NCBI GenBank assembly: GCA_016290875.1
Contig: JAEEVL010000027.1
Span: forward strand, 1 to 38,019
DNA: 38,019 nucleotides
Direction of reading: 5' to 3'
From: Ruminococcus sp.
GTDB taxonomy: Bacteria > Bacillota > Clostridia > Oscillospirales > Ruminococcaceae
Below the pieces are notes generated by a model that saw only the letters and a list, made by a program, of their open reading frames with translations, did not search any database and had not been told where the DNA came from. The position numbers and the translations under genes are program-made. Positions 8,148 to 16,614 of this stretch are shown here, piece by piece. The stretch's first letter is position 1, and each line of letters begins with the position of its first letter.

Positions 8148-9095
8148 TTATACGAGACCGGTCGTCTCATCAATGCCCATCATTATATTCAGGCACTGAA
8201 CTGCTGCGCCGCTTGCGCCCTTACCAAGATTGTCGAGTCGTGAACAGAGAAGTATCTGTTCGTCATTGCCGAAAACGAATACCTGCATTTTATTCAGACC
8301 GCTGAGGGTATTTGAAGCGAGGAAGAAGCTCTTCTGCTCGTCTGCCGGCATAAGGGGCATAACTTCGACCATCTTTGCGCCCTTATAGTGCTCGGCATAC
8401 ATCTTCTGTACCTCTGCGGCTGTAACTGCCTTGGGGAGAGTTCTGGTCTGAAGCGGTACGCTTACGACCATTCCGCTGAAATAGTCACAGACCATAGGGT
8501 TGAACATAGGAGTATATTCAAGTCCCGAAACAGCTTTCATCTCAGGAAGATGCTTGTGCTGCTGTGAAAGCGCATACTGTCGGGGACTATTGAATTCATA
8601 GGGTTTATCGCTGCCCTCATATACGGCGATAGCCTTCTTTCCGGCACCGCTGTATCCGGATGTCGCATATGCAAATACGGGATAATCCTTGGGGATTATG
8701 CCGCTGCTGACAAGGGGATATACTATCGAAGCGAAGCCGCTGGCATAACAGCCGGGAACAGCTACTCTGCGGGAAGTCTTTATTTTTTCTCTGTGTGCTG
8801 CCGAAAGCTCCGGGAAGCCGTAAGCCCAGTCCGGATTTGTGCGGTGAGCGGTAGAAGCGTCGATGATACGAACATGGTCGTTGTCAACGAACGATACTGC
8901 CTCTCTTGAAGCATCATCAGGCAGACAGAGGAAAGTGAAATCAGACATATTGATAAGTCTTGCACGTTCAGCAGGATCCTTGCGCTTTTCCTCGCTTATC
9001 TTGATAAGCTCGATATCGTTTCTGTCCTTGAAACGCTCAAGTATCTTCAGGCCGGTAGTACCTTCCTGACCGTCTATATACACTTTAACTGACAT
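8148..9095 (-). CDS. argC: N-acetyl-gamma-glutamyl-phosphate reductase (short form)
   Basis: ArgC reduces N-acetylglutamyl phosphate to the semialdehyde with NADPH. The 315-residue protein is of the less common short type, recognisable from the N-terminal KVYIDGQEGTTGLKIL nucleotide-binding segment. The catalytic cysteine is in RVAVPGCYASG (Cys116), preceded by the conserved NPDWAYGFPEL (87-97). The start at 9095 (MSVKVYI) is set by GAGGAAG just upstream; a 42-codon open extension further upstream overlaps the neighbouring gene and has no start signal. It lies ten bases after the 90-residue membrane protein and 33 bases before the CdiI_3-like gene. Confidence 0.95.
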   Translation of the reverse strand: MSVKVYIDGQEGTTGLKILERFKDRNDIELIKISEEKRKDPAERARLINMSDFTFLCLPDDASREAVSFVDNDHVRIIDASTAHRTNPDWAYGFPELSAAHREKIKTSRRVAVPGCYASGFASIVYPLVSSGIIPKDYPVFAYATSGYSGAGKKAIAVYEGSDKPYEFNSPRQYALSQQHKHLPEMKAVSGLEYTPMFNPMVCDYFSGMVVSVPLQTRTLPKAVTAAEVQKMYAEHYKGAKMVEVMPLMPADEQKSFFLASNTLSGLNKMQVFVFGNDEQILLCSRLDNLGKGASGAAVQCLNIMMGIDETTGLV

Positions 9096-9105
9096 AATTA
9101 CTTCC

Positions 9106-9378
9106 TCACTTTTTCTTTTTATTTTTCTTTCGCTGGATCCTTCCGTTGACCTTGCGGTCGTACTTTTCACGGTACGGATCCTTAGCGCCGGACTCGTCCT
9201 CGATGAAGCTGTGCCATACATTCACGACAAGAGTGAATGTCACTATGCCTATCAGCCACCAAAGATGTGCTTTAGGCCGCACAGCAAGCCACAAGCCCAT
9301 TACGAGCTCGCCTGCCATCCAGAGTATTCCGGTGAATATGCAGAGTCCAATAGTAAATATAACGTCTTTTTTCTTCAT
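9106..9378 (-). CDS. Small two-helix membrane protein
   Basis: The product is a 90-residue protein with two predicted membrane helices (about residues 6-30 and 39-58) and a strongly basic, Lys/Arg-rich tail (KNKKKK at the end) likely to face the cytoplasm. Its ATG shares one base with the argH stop (TGATG), so translation is coupled to argH. It is followed after ten bases by argC. I do not recognise the family. Confidence 0.6.
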   Translation of the reverse strand: MKKKDVIFTIGLCIFTGILWMAGELVMGLWLAVRPKAHLWWLIGIVTFTLVVNVWHSFIEDESGAKDPYREKYDRKVNGRIQRKKNKKKK

Positions 9379-10766
9379 CAGCCGATCTGCTCCGCAAGAG
9401 CCTTTTCAGCTGCTTCTATCTGAACCTTTACAGCGTCGGGGGAAGGTCCGCCGTAGGACTTTCTCTCACGGATGCAGGTATCAAGGCTGATTGCCTCATA
9501 AACATCCTCGCTGAAGTTCTCGGTCATTGCCTTGTAGTCTTCAAGAGGCAGAGTTTCGAGTGTGAGACCTTTCTCTATGCACTTGGCAACGAGAGTTCCT
9601 GTTATCTTATACGCGTCACGGAAAGGCATTCCTTTCTTTACGAGATAATCAGCGCAGTCAGTAGCATTGATGAAGCCCTTTGCAGCTGCATTTCTCATAT
9701 TATCCTTGATTACGCGCATTGTTGCAAGCATGGGAGTGAAAGTTCTTACGCAGAGCTTTACGTTATCGAGAGCATCAAATATGGCTTCCTTGTCCTCCTG
9801 CATATCCTTGTTATATGCAAGCGGTATGCCCTTCATCATAGTGAGGAGGGTAACGAGGTCACCGTTGACTCTTCCTGTCTTGCCGCGGATAAGCTCGGTA
9901 ACATCAGGATTCTTCTTCTGCGGCATAATAGACGAACCTGTCGCAAAAGCATCGTCGAGTTCAACGAACTTGAATTCCCAGCTGCACCAAAGGATTATTT
10001 CCTCGGAAAAGCGGGAGAGATGTGTCATAAGAAGTGACATTGCACAGCAGAGCTCTACACAGTAATCACGGTCAGAAACACCATCAAGGCTGTTCTCCAT
10101 GGGAGCTGTGAATCCGAGAAGTTCGGAGGTCTGCTGACGGTTTGTCTTATATGTAGTACCTGCAAGCGCACCGCATCCGAGCGGACAGTAGTCCATACGC
10201 TTTGCAGCGTCGCTGAATCTGCCGAGGTCGCGGAGGAGCATCCATACATATGCCATAAGATGATGTGCAAGTGTGATGGGCTGTGCTCTCTGAAGGTGTG
10301 TATATCCGGGCATTACTGTCTCGGTATGCTCTTTTGACATATTGATGAGAGTCTTTATGAGCTCTACAACAAGGGACTGTATCTCCTTTACCTCATCACG
10401 GAGGTAAAGTCTGAGGTCAACAGCTACCTGATCGTTTCTTGAACGTGCTGTGTGGAGTCTCTTTCCCACATCACCGAGACGCTTTGTGAGCTCTGCCTCG
10501 ATGAACATATGTATATCCTCAGCATTGGGATCGAGTTCGAGCTTGCCGGAGTCTATATCAGCAAGTATCTCTTTGAGTCCGCCGATTATCTCAAGGCTGT
10601 CCTGCTTGGGGATTATGCCACAGTCGCCAAGCATTGTAGCATGAGCGATACTGCCCTGTATATCGTGGCGGTACATACGTCCGTCAAAGGCAATGGAAGA
10701 ATTGAAGGCATTAACCCCCTCGTCCACCTGCTTGGAAAATCTTCCTGCCCACATCATATCTGCCAT
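9378..10766 (-). CDS. argH: Argininosuccinate lyase
   Basis: ArgH cleaves argininosuccinate to arginine and fumarate, the last step of the pathway. The 462-residue length and sequence are standard for the fumarase/aspartase superfamily. MWAGRFS is at the N-terminus, HTARSRNDQV with the substrate-binding residues near 104-113, TVMPGYTHLQRAQP near 152, and the superfamily signature GSSIMPQKKNPD near 280. A good ribosome binding site (AAGGAG) precedes the ATG. It is separated from the GNAT gene upstream by a hairpin-rich repeat, so its promoter may lie in or near that repeat. Confidence 0.97.
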   Translation of the reverse strand: MADMMWAGRFSKQVDEGVNAFNSSIAFDGRMYRHDIQGSIAHATMLGDCGIIPKQDSLEIIGGLKEILADIDSGKLELDPNAEDIHMFIEAELTKRLGDVGKRLHTARSRNDQVAVDLRLYLRDEVKEIQSLVVELIKTLINMSKEHTETVMPGYTHLQRAQPITLAHHLMAYVWMLLRDLGRFSDAAKRMDYCPLGCGALAGTTYKTNRQQTSELLGFTAPMENSLDGVSDRDYCVELCCAMSLLMTHLSRFSEEIILWCSWEFKFVELDDAFATGSSIMPQKKNPDVTELIRGKTGRVNGDLVTLLTMMKGIPLAYNKDMQEDKEAIFDALDNVKLCVRTFTPMLATMRVIKDNMRNAAAKGFINATDCADYLVKKGMPFRDAYKITGTLVAKCIEKGLTLETLPLEDYKAMTENFSEDVYEAISLDTCIRERKSYGGPSPDAVKVQIEAAEKALAEQIG

Positions 10767-10818
10767 AGTATTTCTCCTTTTTAAGCCGTTAGCTTTTAGC
10801 CTTTAGCTTTCTTTACAA

Positions 10819-10929
10819 AATTCATAATTCATAATGCATAATTATGGTATCGCTTACGCGATAAAATTTAAATCTATCCGCGAAAGCGGACACCGAAATT
10901 ATGAATTAAGCATTATGCATTATGCATTG
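10819..10929. repeat. MITE-like hairpin repeat upstream of argH
   Basis: This 111-bp AT-rich segment is bordered by imperfect inverted repeats built from the words TTCATAAT and TGCATAAT on one side and their complements on the other. Inside are two hairpins: TATCGC-TTAC-GCGATA at 10848-10863 and TCCGC-GAAA-GCGGA at 10877-10890. Short inverted-repeat elements with this architecture are usually multicopy. No coding potential is visible. Confidence 0.55.
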
Positions 10930-10946
10930 ACTGTAACAAATGCTTC

Positions 10947-11360
10947 TCAAATATACTTATTTCTGTAGTATAAGTCCTCACGCACTGTGAATCCCATATG
11001 TTCCCAGAAAGCGTTTCCGTTTTCGTTATGCTTGAAAACGACAAGCAGCACCTTGTTTATGCCCTCTTTGCGGAGAGCTTCCGCAGCGCTGTCAACGAGC
11101 ATTTTTCCAACGCCCTGCTTCTGATATTCGGAAAGGACCGATACATGGTGGAAGATGCCTCTTCGTCCGTCATGCCCTGCCAGAATAGTACCGATTATTC
11201 TGCCGTCATCCTCTGCAACAAAACTCGTTGTGGGATTGCGCCTGAGATACTTTGCAAAGCCTTCGGGACTGTCGTCAACTGGATTAGTTCCCTCATGATT
11301 CTCCCAGACTGCGGCAACACCGTCCCAGTCATCAGGAGTCATAACTCTGACTTTCACCAT
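10947..11360 (-). CDS. GNAT-family N-acetyltransferase
   Basis: This is a 137-residue single-domain GNAT protein. Beta-strand 4 and the acetyl-CoA pyrophosphate loop are visible as HHVSVLSEYQKQGVGKMLVD (about residues 71-90), with the Q-x-x-G-x-G motif. The C-terminal FWEHMGF segment near 120 is also typical. These enzymes transfer acetyl from acetyl-CoA to amines. The substrate cannot be predicted. GGAGGAAAG lies just before the ATG. The gene follows the cupin gene by 32 bases and is probably co-transcribed with it. A metabolic role in arginine synthesis is not implied, because the cluster already has ArgJ. Confidence 0.8.
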   Translation of the reverse strand: MVKVRVMTPDDWDGVAAVWENHEGTNPVDDSPEGFAKYLRRNPTTSFVAEDDGRIIGTILAGHDGRRGIFHHVSVLSEYQKQGVGKMLVDSAAEALRKEGINKVLLVVFKHNENGNAFWEHMGFTVREDLYYRNKYI

Positions 11361-11392
11361 GCTCTTTCCTCCTTTCGGGGAGCTTTACAGCT

Positions 11393-11758
11393 TTATTTCT
11401 TGTCTTTGTAGGCGTAGCCGAAATTTATAGGCGGAGCTGTTACGGAAACATAGACGAACTCGGTATCGCCGTCGTTGAGGAGACCGTGAACGTCCTTGTC
11501 AGCAAAGCGTACGACATCGCCTGCTTTGAACTCCCTGGTCTTATCGTCCGCAAGGAGAAGTTTTCCGGAACCCTTTGTCGCATACCATATCTGCTCGGAA
11601 GCATCATGGGTATGTCTTGGCTGGCTTGCACCAACCTCAAGATGAACTTCTGTAATAGTTACCCTGACACTCGTTGAATTCTCAGGATTGAGGAGCTGTC
11701 TCGAAACGACTCCCGGATTTGAGAGTTCAACTATGTCATTTCCGCTGATAAATTCCAT
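11393..11758 (-). CDS. Cupin-domain protein
   Basis: This 121-residue protein is a single small beta-barrel cupin. Cupin motif 1 is visible as PRHTHDASEQIWYATKG (about residues 48-64) with two His and one Glu that could bind a metal. Motif 2 is GDVVRFADKDVHGLLN near 86-101. The start at 11758 (MEFISGND) follows AGGTG with good spacing; an ATG six codons earlier has no such signal. It is the first gene after the argG terminator and sits directly upstream of the GNAT gene. The substrate is unknown. Confidence 0.75.
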   Translation of the reverse strand: MEFISGNDIVELSNPGVVSRQLLNPENSTSVRVTITEVHLEVGASQPRHTHDASEQIWYATKGSGKLLLADDKTREFKAGDVVRFADKDVHGLLNDGDTEFVYVSVTAPPINFGYAYKDKK

Positions 11759-11787
11759 TTTCTGCACCTGTTTCATATAAAGTCATA

Positions 11788-11817
11788 ACAGGCAGGAGAT
11801 ACTTCTCCCCTGCCTGT
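11788..11817 (-). terminator. Terminator after argG
   Basis: A 9-bp stem (11788-11796 with 11809-11817) plus an internal GAGA/TCTC pairing lies 20 bp after argG. On the minus strand it is followed by the T-containing TATGACTTT. It suggests that argG is at least partly a separate transcript from the downstream cluster. Confidence 0.6.
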
Positions 11818-11837
11818 ACAAGAATATGATCCGTTGA

Positions 11838-13073
11838 TTACTTGTTGTTTCTCTTCTTGTCGAGCTGAGCCTTTACCTTGATCGGGAGACCGAAGAGGTT
11901 GATGAATCCGGCAGAATCAGCCTGGTTGTAAACCTCATCCTCATCGAATGTAGCAACTTCCTCATCATAGAGAGTGTAAGGAGAAGTTACGCCGGCATTG
12001 ATGATGTTGCCCTTGTAGAGCTTGAGCTTAACATCGCCTGTAACTGTCTTCTGTGTCTCTGTAACGAAAGCGCTCATAGCCTCGCGGAGAGGTGTGTACC
12101 ACTGACCGTTGTAAACGATGTCAGCGAACTTGATTCCGAGGTACTGCTTAACTCTTGCAGTTTCCTTGTCGAGAGTGATTGTCTCGAGAACTTCGTGAGC
12201 GTGGTAAAGGATAGCACCGCCGGGAGTCTCGTAAACGCCTCTTGACTTCATACCAACGAGACGGTTCTCAACGAGGTCAGCAAGACCGATACCGTTCTCA
12301 CCGCCGAGCTTGTTGAGTGTGGAAACGATCTCTACGCCGTTCATTGACTTGCCGTCGATAGCTGTAGGAACGCCCTTCTCGAAGTGGATAGTAACATATG
12401 TAGGCTTGTCAGGAGCATCGATAGGTGAAACGCCCATCTCGAGGAAGCCCTTCTTCTCGTACTGAGGCTCGTTTGCAGGATCCTCAAGGTCGAGACCTTC
12501 ATGAGAAAGGTGCCAGATGTTCTTGTCCTTGGAGTAGTTTGTCTCTCTGTTTATCTTGAGCGGGATATTGTGAGCTTCTGCATAATCGATCTCCTGGTCT
12601 CTGGACTTGATGTCCCATTCTCTCCAGGGAGCGATGATCTGCATTTCGGGAGCAAAAGCCTTGATAGCAAGCTCGAAACGAACCTGGTCGTTGCCCTTAC
12701 CTGTACAGCCGTGGCAGATAGCGTCAGCGCCTTCCTTTATAGCGATCTCAGCGATACGCTTAGCGATGATCGGACGAGCGAAGGAAGTACCGAGCATATA
12801 TCTGTTCTCATAGATAGCGCCAGCCTGAACTGTGGGGAAAACATAGTCCTGGATGAACTCTTCCTTAAGGTCTTCGATGTAGAGCTTGGAAGCACCTGTC
12901 TTGATAGCCTTCTCCTCGAGACCGTCGAGCTCTGTACCCTGTCCTACGTCACCTGAAACAGCGATAACTTCGCAGTTGTTGTAGTTTTCCTTGAGCCACG
13001 GGATGATGATAGAGGTGTCAAGACCGCCTGAATAAGCGAGAACGACCTTCTTAATATCCTTCTTGTTTGCCAT
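11838..13073 (-). CDS. argG: Argininosuccinate synthase
   Basis: ArgG condenses citrulline and aspartate with ATP to argininosuccinate. The 411-residue protein has the N-type ATP pyrophosphatase loop AYSGGLDTS near residues 13-21, the signature [13 protein letters not shown] near 116-128, and the normal family length. The ATG at 13073 (MANKKDIKK) is preceded by AGGAGG; an upstream in-frame extension of 13 codons lies in the leader. It is the promoter-proximal gene of the cluster, with a strong promoter and an ARG-box palindrome upstream (13132-13182) and a terminator downstream. Repression by an ArgR/AhrC-type arginine regulator is therefore likely, although no argR is in the window. Confidence 0.97.
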   Translation of the reverse strand: MANKKDIKKVVLAYSGGLDTSIIIPWLKENYNNCEVIAVSGDVGQGTELDGLEEKAIKTGASKLYIEDLKEEFIQDYVFPTVQAGAIYENRYMLGTSFARPIIAKRIAEIAIKEGADAICHGCTGKGNDQVRFELAIKAFAPEMQIIAPWREWDIKSRDQEIDYAEAHNIPLKINRETNYSKDKNIWHLSHEGLDLEDPANEPQYEKKGFLEMGVSPIDAPDKPTYVTIHFEKGVPTAIDGKSMNGVEIVSTLNKLGGENGIGLADLVENRLVGMKSRGVYETPGGAILYHAHEVLETITLDKETARVKQYLGIKFADIVYNGQWYTPLREAMSAFVTETQKTVTGDVKLKLYKGNIINAGVTSPYTLYDEEVATFDEDEVYNQADSAGFINLFGLPIKVKAQLDKKRNNK

Positions 13074-13131
13074 GGTTATTACCTCCTGAAAAAAAGCCTT
13101 TTTATCCGGCATTGATTTGCGTTATACTCTT

Positions 13132-13159
13132 ATTATACACCCTAAGAAAAGAATGTCAA
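13132..13159 (-). promoter_or_regulatory. argG promoter
   Basis: On the minus strand TTGACA (13154-13159) and TATAAT (13132-13137) are both perfect, with a 16-bp spacer. They lie about 60 bp before the argG start codon. Confidence 0.75.
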
Positions 13160-13164
13160 GGGGT

Positions 13165-13182
13165 ATTGAATAAATATTCATT
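13165..13182. promoter_or_regulatory. ARG box (ArgR/AhrC operator) upstream of argG
   Basis: TGAATAAATATTCA at 13167-13180 is a perfect palindrome that matches the ArgR/AhrC consensus TGAAT-4-ATTCA. It sits five bases upstream of the argG -35 element. A weaker, half-matching box lies further upstream toward 13199. Confidence 0.75.
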
Positions 13183-13213
13183 ATTTTAGAAAATATTCGT
13201 GTTTTTCTGTATA

Positions 13214-13552
13214 TTATTCATCTTCTGAGTCGTTATAAAAATCATATTTGCACTCCGGGCACTTAGGATAATCCGAATCTATCCTTGCGCCGCAGTTCGG
13301 ACAAGTCATCTTGTCTATCTGAAGATCTTCGGGCAGTTCAATATCCATTATGAGCTTGTGACATTCATCGCATTTCATAGCCTTAAAAAACGGCACATAT
13401 CCGCCCGAGCAATTTCCCAGTTTTATGTCTTTTATCCAGCTTCTGTCTTCAAACCAGCCGATCTCACCTTTAAAGCCTGTGATCGAATTTGACTTTGGCG
13501 GAAAGCGCACCTCGCCTTCATCCATTTTATTTCCGCAGAACGGACAATCCAT
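13214..13552 (-). CDS. Zinc-ribbon protein (DUF6487-like)
   Basis: This 112-residue protein opens with CPFCGNKMDEGEVRF (Cys3, Cys6), the start expected for the DUF6487 zinc-ribbon family. It contains a second Cys pair, MKCDECHKLI, in the middle, and ends with a further ribbon, CPNCGAR followed by CPECKYDF. At least four CxxC pairs suggest two zinc sites. The function is unknown. AAGGGGGG precedes the ATG and a consensus promoter lies upstream (13581-13609). It is a single-gene unit between argG and the divergent ldh. Confidence 0.7.
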   Translation of the reverse strand: MDCPFCGNKMDEGEVRFPPKSNSITGFKGEIGWFEDRSWIKDIKLGNCSGGYVPFFKAMKCDECHKLIMDIELPEDLQIDKMTCPNCGARIDSDYPKCPECKYDFYNDSEDE

Positions 13553-13580
13553 AGTATGCCCCCCTTTGTTTTATGTACTA

Positions 13581-13609
13581 ATTATATCACTCCCGATAAA
13601 AACTGTCAA
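13581..13609 (-). promoter_or_regulatory. Promoter of the zinc-ribbon gene
   Basis: On the minus strand TTGACA (13604-13609) and TATAAT (13581-13586) are perfect with a 17-bp spacer. The rest of the 13,553-13,912 gap holds a small CCGGG hairpin near 13719-13737 and the ldh promoter, and no gene. Confidence 0.7.
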
Positions 13610-13822
13610 CGCTCAGGCAAAAGATCATCTTCTGAACCAAAGCGAATAAATATCCATATCTTTCTTCATATTTGTGCGCATTTATGAATATTATAAACTA
13701 TTTTTGTTGCACTGGGCTTCCCGGCATTACACCGGGCATATATTACAAGGTGAAATTTCCGTGTTGGATTTTCAACTGTTTTGTACGATATACCGATTTT
13801 TGGTGATATTGCTGTAATTCGC

Positions 13823-13850
13823 TTGCTATTTTTCGTGTTTATGCTATAAT
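13823..13850 (+). promoter_or_regulatory. ldh promoter
   Basis: TTGCTA (13823-13828) and TATAAT (13845-13850) with a 16-bp spacer lie upstream of the dehydrogenase gene, whose start follows GGAGGT at 13901-13906. No clear Rex operator was recognised. Confidence 0.55.
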
Positions 13851-13912
13851 GATAGTATAGATTATAATATGCGCGGAGTATTTAGAGCTTCGCACTAACG
13901 GAGGTCAAACTC

Positions 13913-14863
13913 ATGGGAGAGAAAAACAAAAACGGAACTAAGATCACTATACTCGGCGCCGGAAATGTCGGCGCAACTATCGCATATACATTCGCTGTTG
14001 CAGGTACCTGTTCCGACGTTGTACTCGTCGATATAAACAAGGCAAAGGCTACCGGCGAAGCTATGGACATCCGTCAGGGTGTTTCATTCGGACATAACGT
14101 AGAGATCATAGACGGAACATACGAGGACGCAAAGGATTCCGACATCGTCGTAGTTACTCTCGGTCTCGCAAGAAAGCCCGGTCAGACAAGACTCGACCTC
14201 GCTCAGGCAAACGTAAACATCATCAAGGAAGTAATGCCTCAGATAGCACGTTTTGCTCCTGATGCAATTTACGTTATCGTCAGCAACCCTGTTGACATCC
14301 TCACATACACTATCCTCAAGTGTACAAACCTTTCACCCCAGCAGGTTATCGGTTCAGGTACAGCTCTCGATACTTCACGTCTGCGTTCTGTTATCGCTGA
14401 CCATGTCGGTCTCAGCCCTAACAGCATCCACGCTTACGTTTTCGGTGAGCACGGTGATTCTTCATTCATCCCGTGGTCACTCACAAACATCGCAGGTATC
14501 CCCATGGAGCAATACTGCGAAGATCAGGAGCACGCTGACCTTGACGAAGAAGAGATCATCGACGAAGTCCGCAAGGCAGGTGCTGAGGTAATCAAGAGAA
14601 AGGGTGCTACTTTCTACGCTATCGCTATGAGCGTAAACAAGATCTGTGACTCTATCCTCAGAGACGCAAACAACATCATCACAGTATCGACTCTCATAAA
14701 TGACAGATACGGCATCAACGACATCTGTCTCAGTCTCCCCTGCGTTATCGGTTCAAACGGTATCGAGCGTGAAGTTTCACCTAACCTCACAGAGGAAGAG
14801 GTAAAAAAGCTCCAGAACAGCGCAGCTGCTCTCAAGAGCGTTATCGCACAGATAGAATTCTGA
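13913..14863 (+). CDS. ldh: L-lactate/malate dehydrogenase family enzyme
   Basis: This 316-residue NAD-dependent 2-hydroxyacid dehydrogenase reduces pyruvate to lactate or oxaloacetate to malate. The Rossmann motif GAGNVGATIAY is at residues 15-25, the cofactor Asp is in VLVDIN (Asp40), and the catalytic His is in FGEHGDSSFIPWS. The chain is LDH-like in VIGSGTALDTSRLR and in KGATFYAIA (Thr246 in LDH numbering). However, the specificity loop reads LARKPGQTRL. Arg87 occupies the position of LDH Gln102, which is Arg in malate dehydrogenases, and the second Arg (Arg93) is the conserved substrate Arg109. The substrate is therefore uncertain. The gene is single, with its own promoter and terminator. 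Confidence 0.85.
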   Translation: MGEKNKNGTKITILGAGNVGATIAYTFAVAGTCSDVVLVDINKAKATGEAMDIRQGVSFGHNVEIIDGTYEDAKDSDIVVVTLGLARKPGQTRLDLAQANVNIIKEVMPQIARFAPDAIYVIVSNPVDILTYTILKCTNLSPQQVIGSGTALDTSRLRSVIADHVGLSPNSIHAYVFGEHGDSSFIPWSLTNIAGIPMEQYCEDQEHADLDEEEIIDEVRKAGAEVIKRKGATFYAIAMSVNKICDSILRDANNIITVSTLINDRYGINDICLSLPCVIGSNGIEREVSPNLTEEEVKKLQNSAAALKSVIAQIEF

Positions 14864-14906
14864 TAGCACAGGTATTGCACGTATCTTATATATATGGTAT
14901 AATTGA

Positions 14907-14930
14907 GCCGTGGAGCATTTGCTCTGCGGC
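14907..14930 (+). terminator. Terminator after ldh
   Basis: A 10-bp stem with two G-U pairs (14907-14916 with 14921-14930, loop ATTT) is followed by TTTTGATTTTA. Confidence 0.7.
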
Positions 14931-15003
14931 TTTTGATTTTATGTTGTGCAGAGGAAGTGCCCCCAGCGGCATTCCCTGCGATTACTTATAAGGTGGTATA
15001 AAT

Positions 15004-16203
15004 ATGAGTCTTAACGACATTCCCTCCGGTGAGAGGGTACACATAGGCTTCTTCGGCAGAAGAAACGCCGGCAAATCCAGCGTCGTAAACGCTGTTACAG
15101 GTCAGGAACTCTCAGTAGTATCCGATGTTAAGGGCACGACGACTGATCCGGTCACAAAGGCAATGGAACTGCTCCCACTCGGTCCGGTCGTGATAATAGA
15201 TACTCCCGGCTTCGATGATGAAGGCAAGCTCGGCGAACTGAGAGTCCGCAAGACAAAGCAGATACTCAACCGTACTGACATCGCCGTTCTCATCGTTGAC
15301 GCCACAGCAGGTCTCACTGAAACAGAGCGCCAGCTTACAGAGATATTCGCCGAAAAGGATATTCCTTACATCGTTGCATACAATAAATCAGACCTCACCA
15401 AAAAAACAGACTGCCGCGAAAATGAAATATCTGTCTGTGCTCTCGACGGAACAAATATATATGAGCTGAAAGAGAAGATCGCCGCTCTAGCCAATACCGA
15501 CAAAGAACCGCGCCATCTCATCGCAGATCTCATACAGCCGAACGATCTTATCGTGCTCGTTACACCGATAGACGCTGCCGCACCAAAGGGACGAATGATA
15601 CTGCCGCAGGTGCAGACTCTCCGTGATGTTCTCGATGCCGATGCTATGGCTGTATTTACCAAGGAATTCCAGCTTGAGGACACTCTCCGCAAGCTCGGCA
15701 CCAAACCGCGTATGGTCGTTACAGACAGTCAGGCTTTTGCAATGGTGAGCAATATAGTCCCCGATGACATACCGCTGACTTCCTTCTCGATACTTATGGC
15801 ACGATACAAGGGCTTCCTCGAAGCATCAGTCAAAGGAGCTTCCGCAATAAACAAACTGAAAGACGGCGACACAGTTCTCATATCCGAAGGCTGTACGCAT
15901 CATCGCCAGTGCGGTGACATAGGCAGCGTAAAGCTCCCTGCACTCCTCAAAAAGACTACCGGCAAGGAGCTCAACATAGAGCTCAGCTCAGGACGCGAGT
16001 TTCCCGAAGATCTCTCGGATATAAGCCTCGTTATACACTGCGGAGGCTGTATGCTCGGCGAACGCGAAGTTGTTTTCCGCCGCAAATCCGCCGAAGATCA
16101 GGGAGTACCGTTCACGAATTACGGTATTGCTCTCGCTATGATGAACGGCATATTGAAACGCTGTCTGAGCGTTTTCCCCGATCTCGCAGAAACTGTCAGC
16201 TAA
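15004..16203 (+). CDS. hydF: [FeFe]-hydrogenase H-cluster maturation GTPase HydF
   Basis: HydF is the scaffold that, with HydE and HydG, assembles the 2Fe subcluster of [FeFe] hydrogenase. The 399-residue protein has the N-terminal GTPase: GRRNAGKSS (18-26), switch GTTTDP near 44-49, DTPG (66-69) and NKSD (127-130). The C-terminal part carries the cluster-binding cysteines Cys297 (EGCTHHRQCG), Cys346 and Cys349 (HCGGC), as expected. It follows the ldh terminator and has AAGGTGG before its ATG. hydE, hydG and the hydrogenase are not in the window. Its presence supports a fermentative, hydrogen-producing anaerobe. Confidence 0.96.
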   Translation: MSLNDIPSGERVHIGFFGRRNAGKSSVVNAVTGQELSVVSDVKGTTTDPVTKAMELLPLGPVVIIDTPGFDDEGKLGELRVRKTKQILNRTDIAVLIVDATAGLTETERQLTEIFAEKDIPYIVAYNKSDLTKKTDCRENEISVCALDGTNIYELKEKIAALANTDKEPRHLIADLIQPNDLIVLVTPIDAAAPKGRMILPQVQTLRDVLDADAMAVFTKEFQLEDTLRKLGTKPRMVVTDSQAFAMVSNIVPDDIPLTSFSILMARYKGFLEASVKGASAINKLKDGDTVLISEGCTHHRQCGDIGSVKLPALLKKTTGKELNIELSSGREFPEDLSDISLVIHCGGCMLGEREVVFRRKSAEDQGVPFTNYGIALAMMNGILKRCLSVFPDLAETVS

Positions 16204-16215
16204 GGAGACAACACT

Positions 16216-16482
16216 ATGCTCTCAACTCTTGATATTTATATCGCATTTGCGCTCATAGCTCTTAACCTTTACGGAGTGAAACGCTACTGCGACTACAAAA
16301 AGTCACGCAGGGATTTTGAAGAGAGCCATCAGTTCCCGGGTATGTTCAGCCGCCGCGGCGACTTTTTCAGAGAATACAAAAGAGAAAACCGCGAGATAAA
16401 TTTTATCCTGTTCCCGTTCATCATACTGCTGATGTATGTAGTTCTCAGAATTTCCGGAGTGATCGAGAATCCTTTCTTCTGA
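16216..16482 (+). CDS. Small two-helix membrane protein
   Basis: This is an 88-residue protein with an N-terminal helix (about residues 6-20), a charged basic loop rich in Arg/Lys/Glu (24-60), and a second helix (about 62-80). It starts 12 bases after hydF with AAGGAG before the ATG, so it is likely co-transcribed with hydF. I do not recognise the family and no motif suggests a function. Confidence 0.55.
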   Translation: MLSTLDIYIAFALIALNLYGVKRYCDYKKSRRDFEESHQFPGMFSRRGDFFREYKRENREINFILFPFIILLMYVVLRISGVIENPFF

Positions 16483-16516
16483 TAAACAAAAGCTCTCCCG
16501 TAAACATATAATAAAC

Positions 16517-16545
16517 AACGGCTGTATAAATACGATACAGCCGTT
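16517..16545 (+). terminator. Stem-loop after the hydF unit
   Basis: An 11-bp perfect stem (16517-16527 with 16535-16545) lies downstream of the small membrane protein. The T-tract is poor, so termination is likely but not certain. A second 7-bp hairpin (16567-16584) precedes mazF. Confidence 0.45.
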
Positions 16546-16614
16546 AATACTATATACGCAAGACATTCAGGGAGTGTTCCCTGACAGCCTAATATAAGAC
16601 CGGGAGATAATGAT

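Noticed and set aside
10819..10929. TGAAT/ATTCA words in the hairpin repeat as ArgR operators for argH
   Set aside because: The words are direct repeats of an AT-rich mobile-like unit and none forms the properly spaced palindrome seen at 13167-13180.
14898..14906. TATAAT before hydF as a hydF promoter
   Set aside because: The -35 match is poor and the start would fall inside the ldh terminator.
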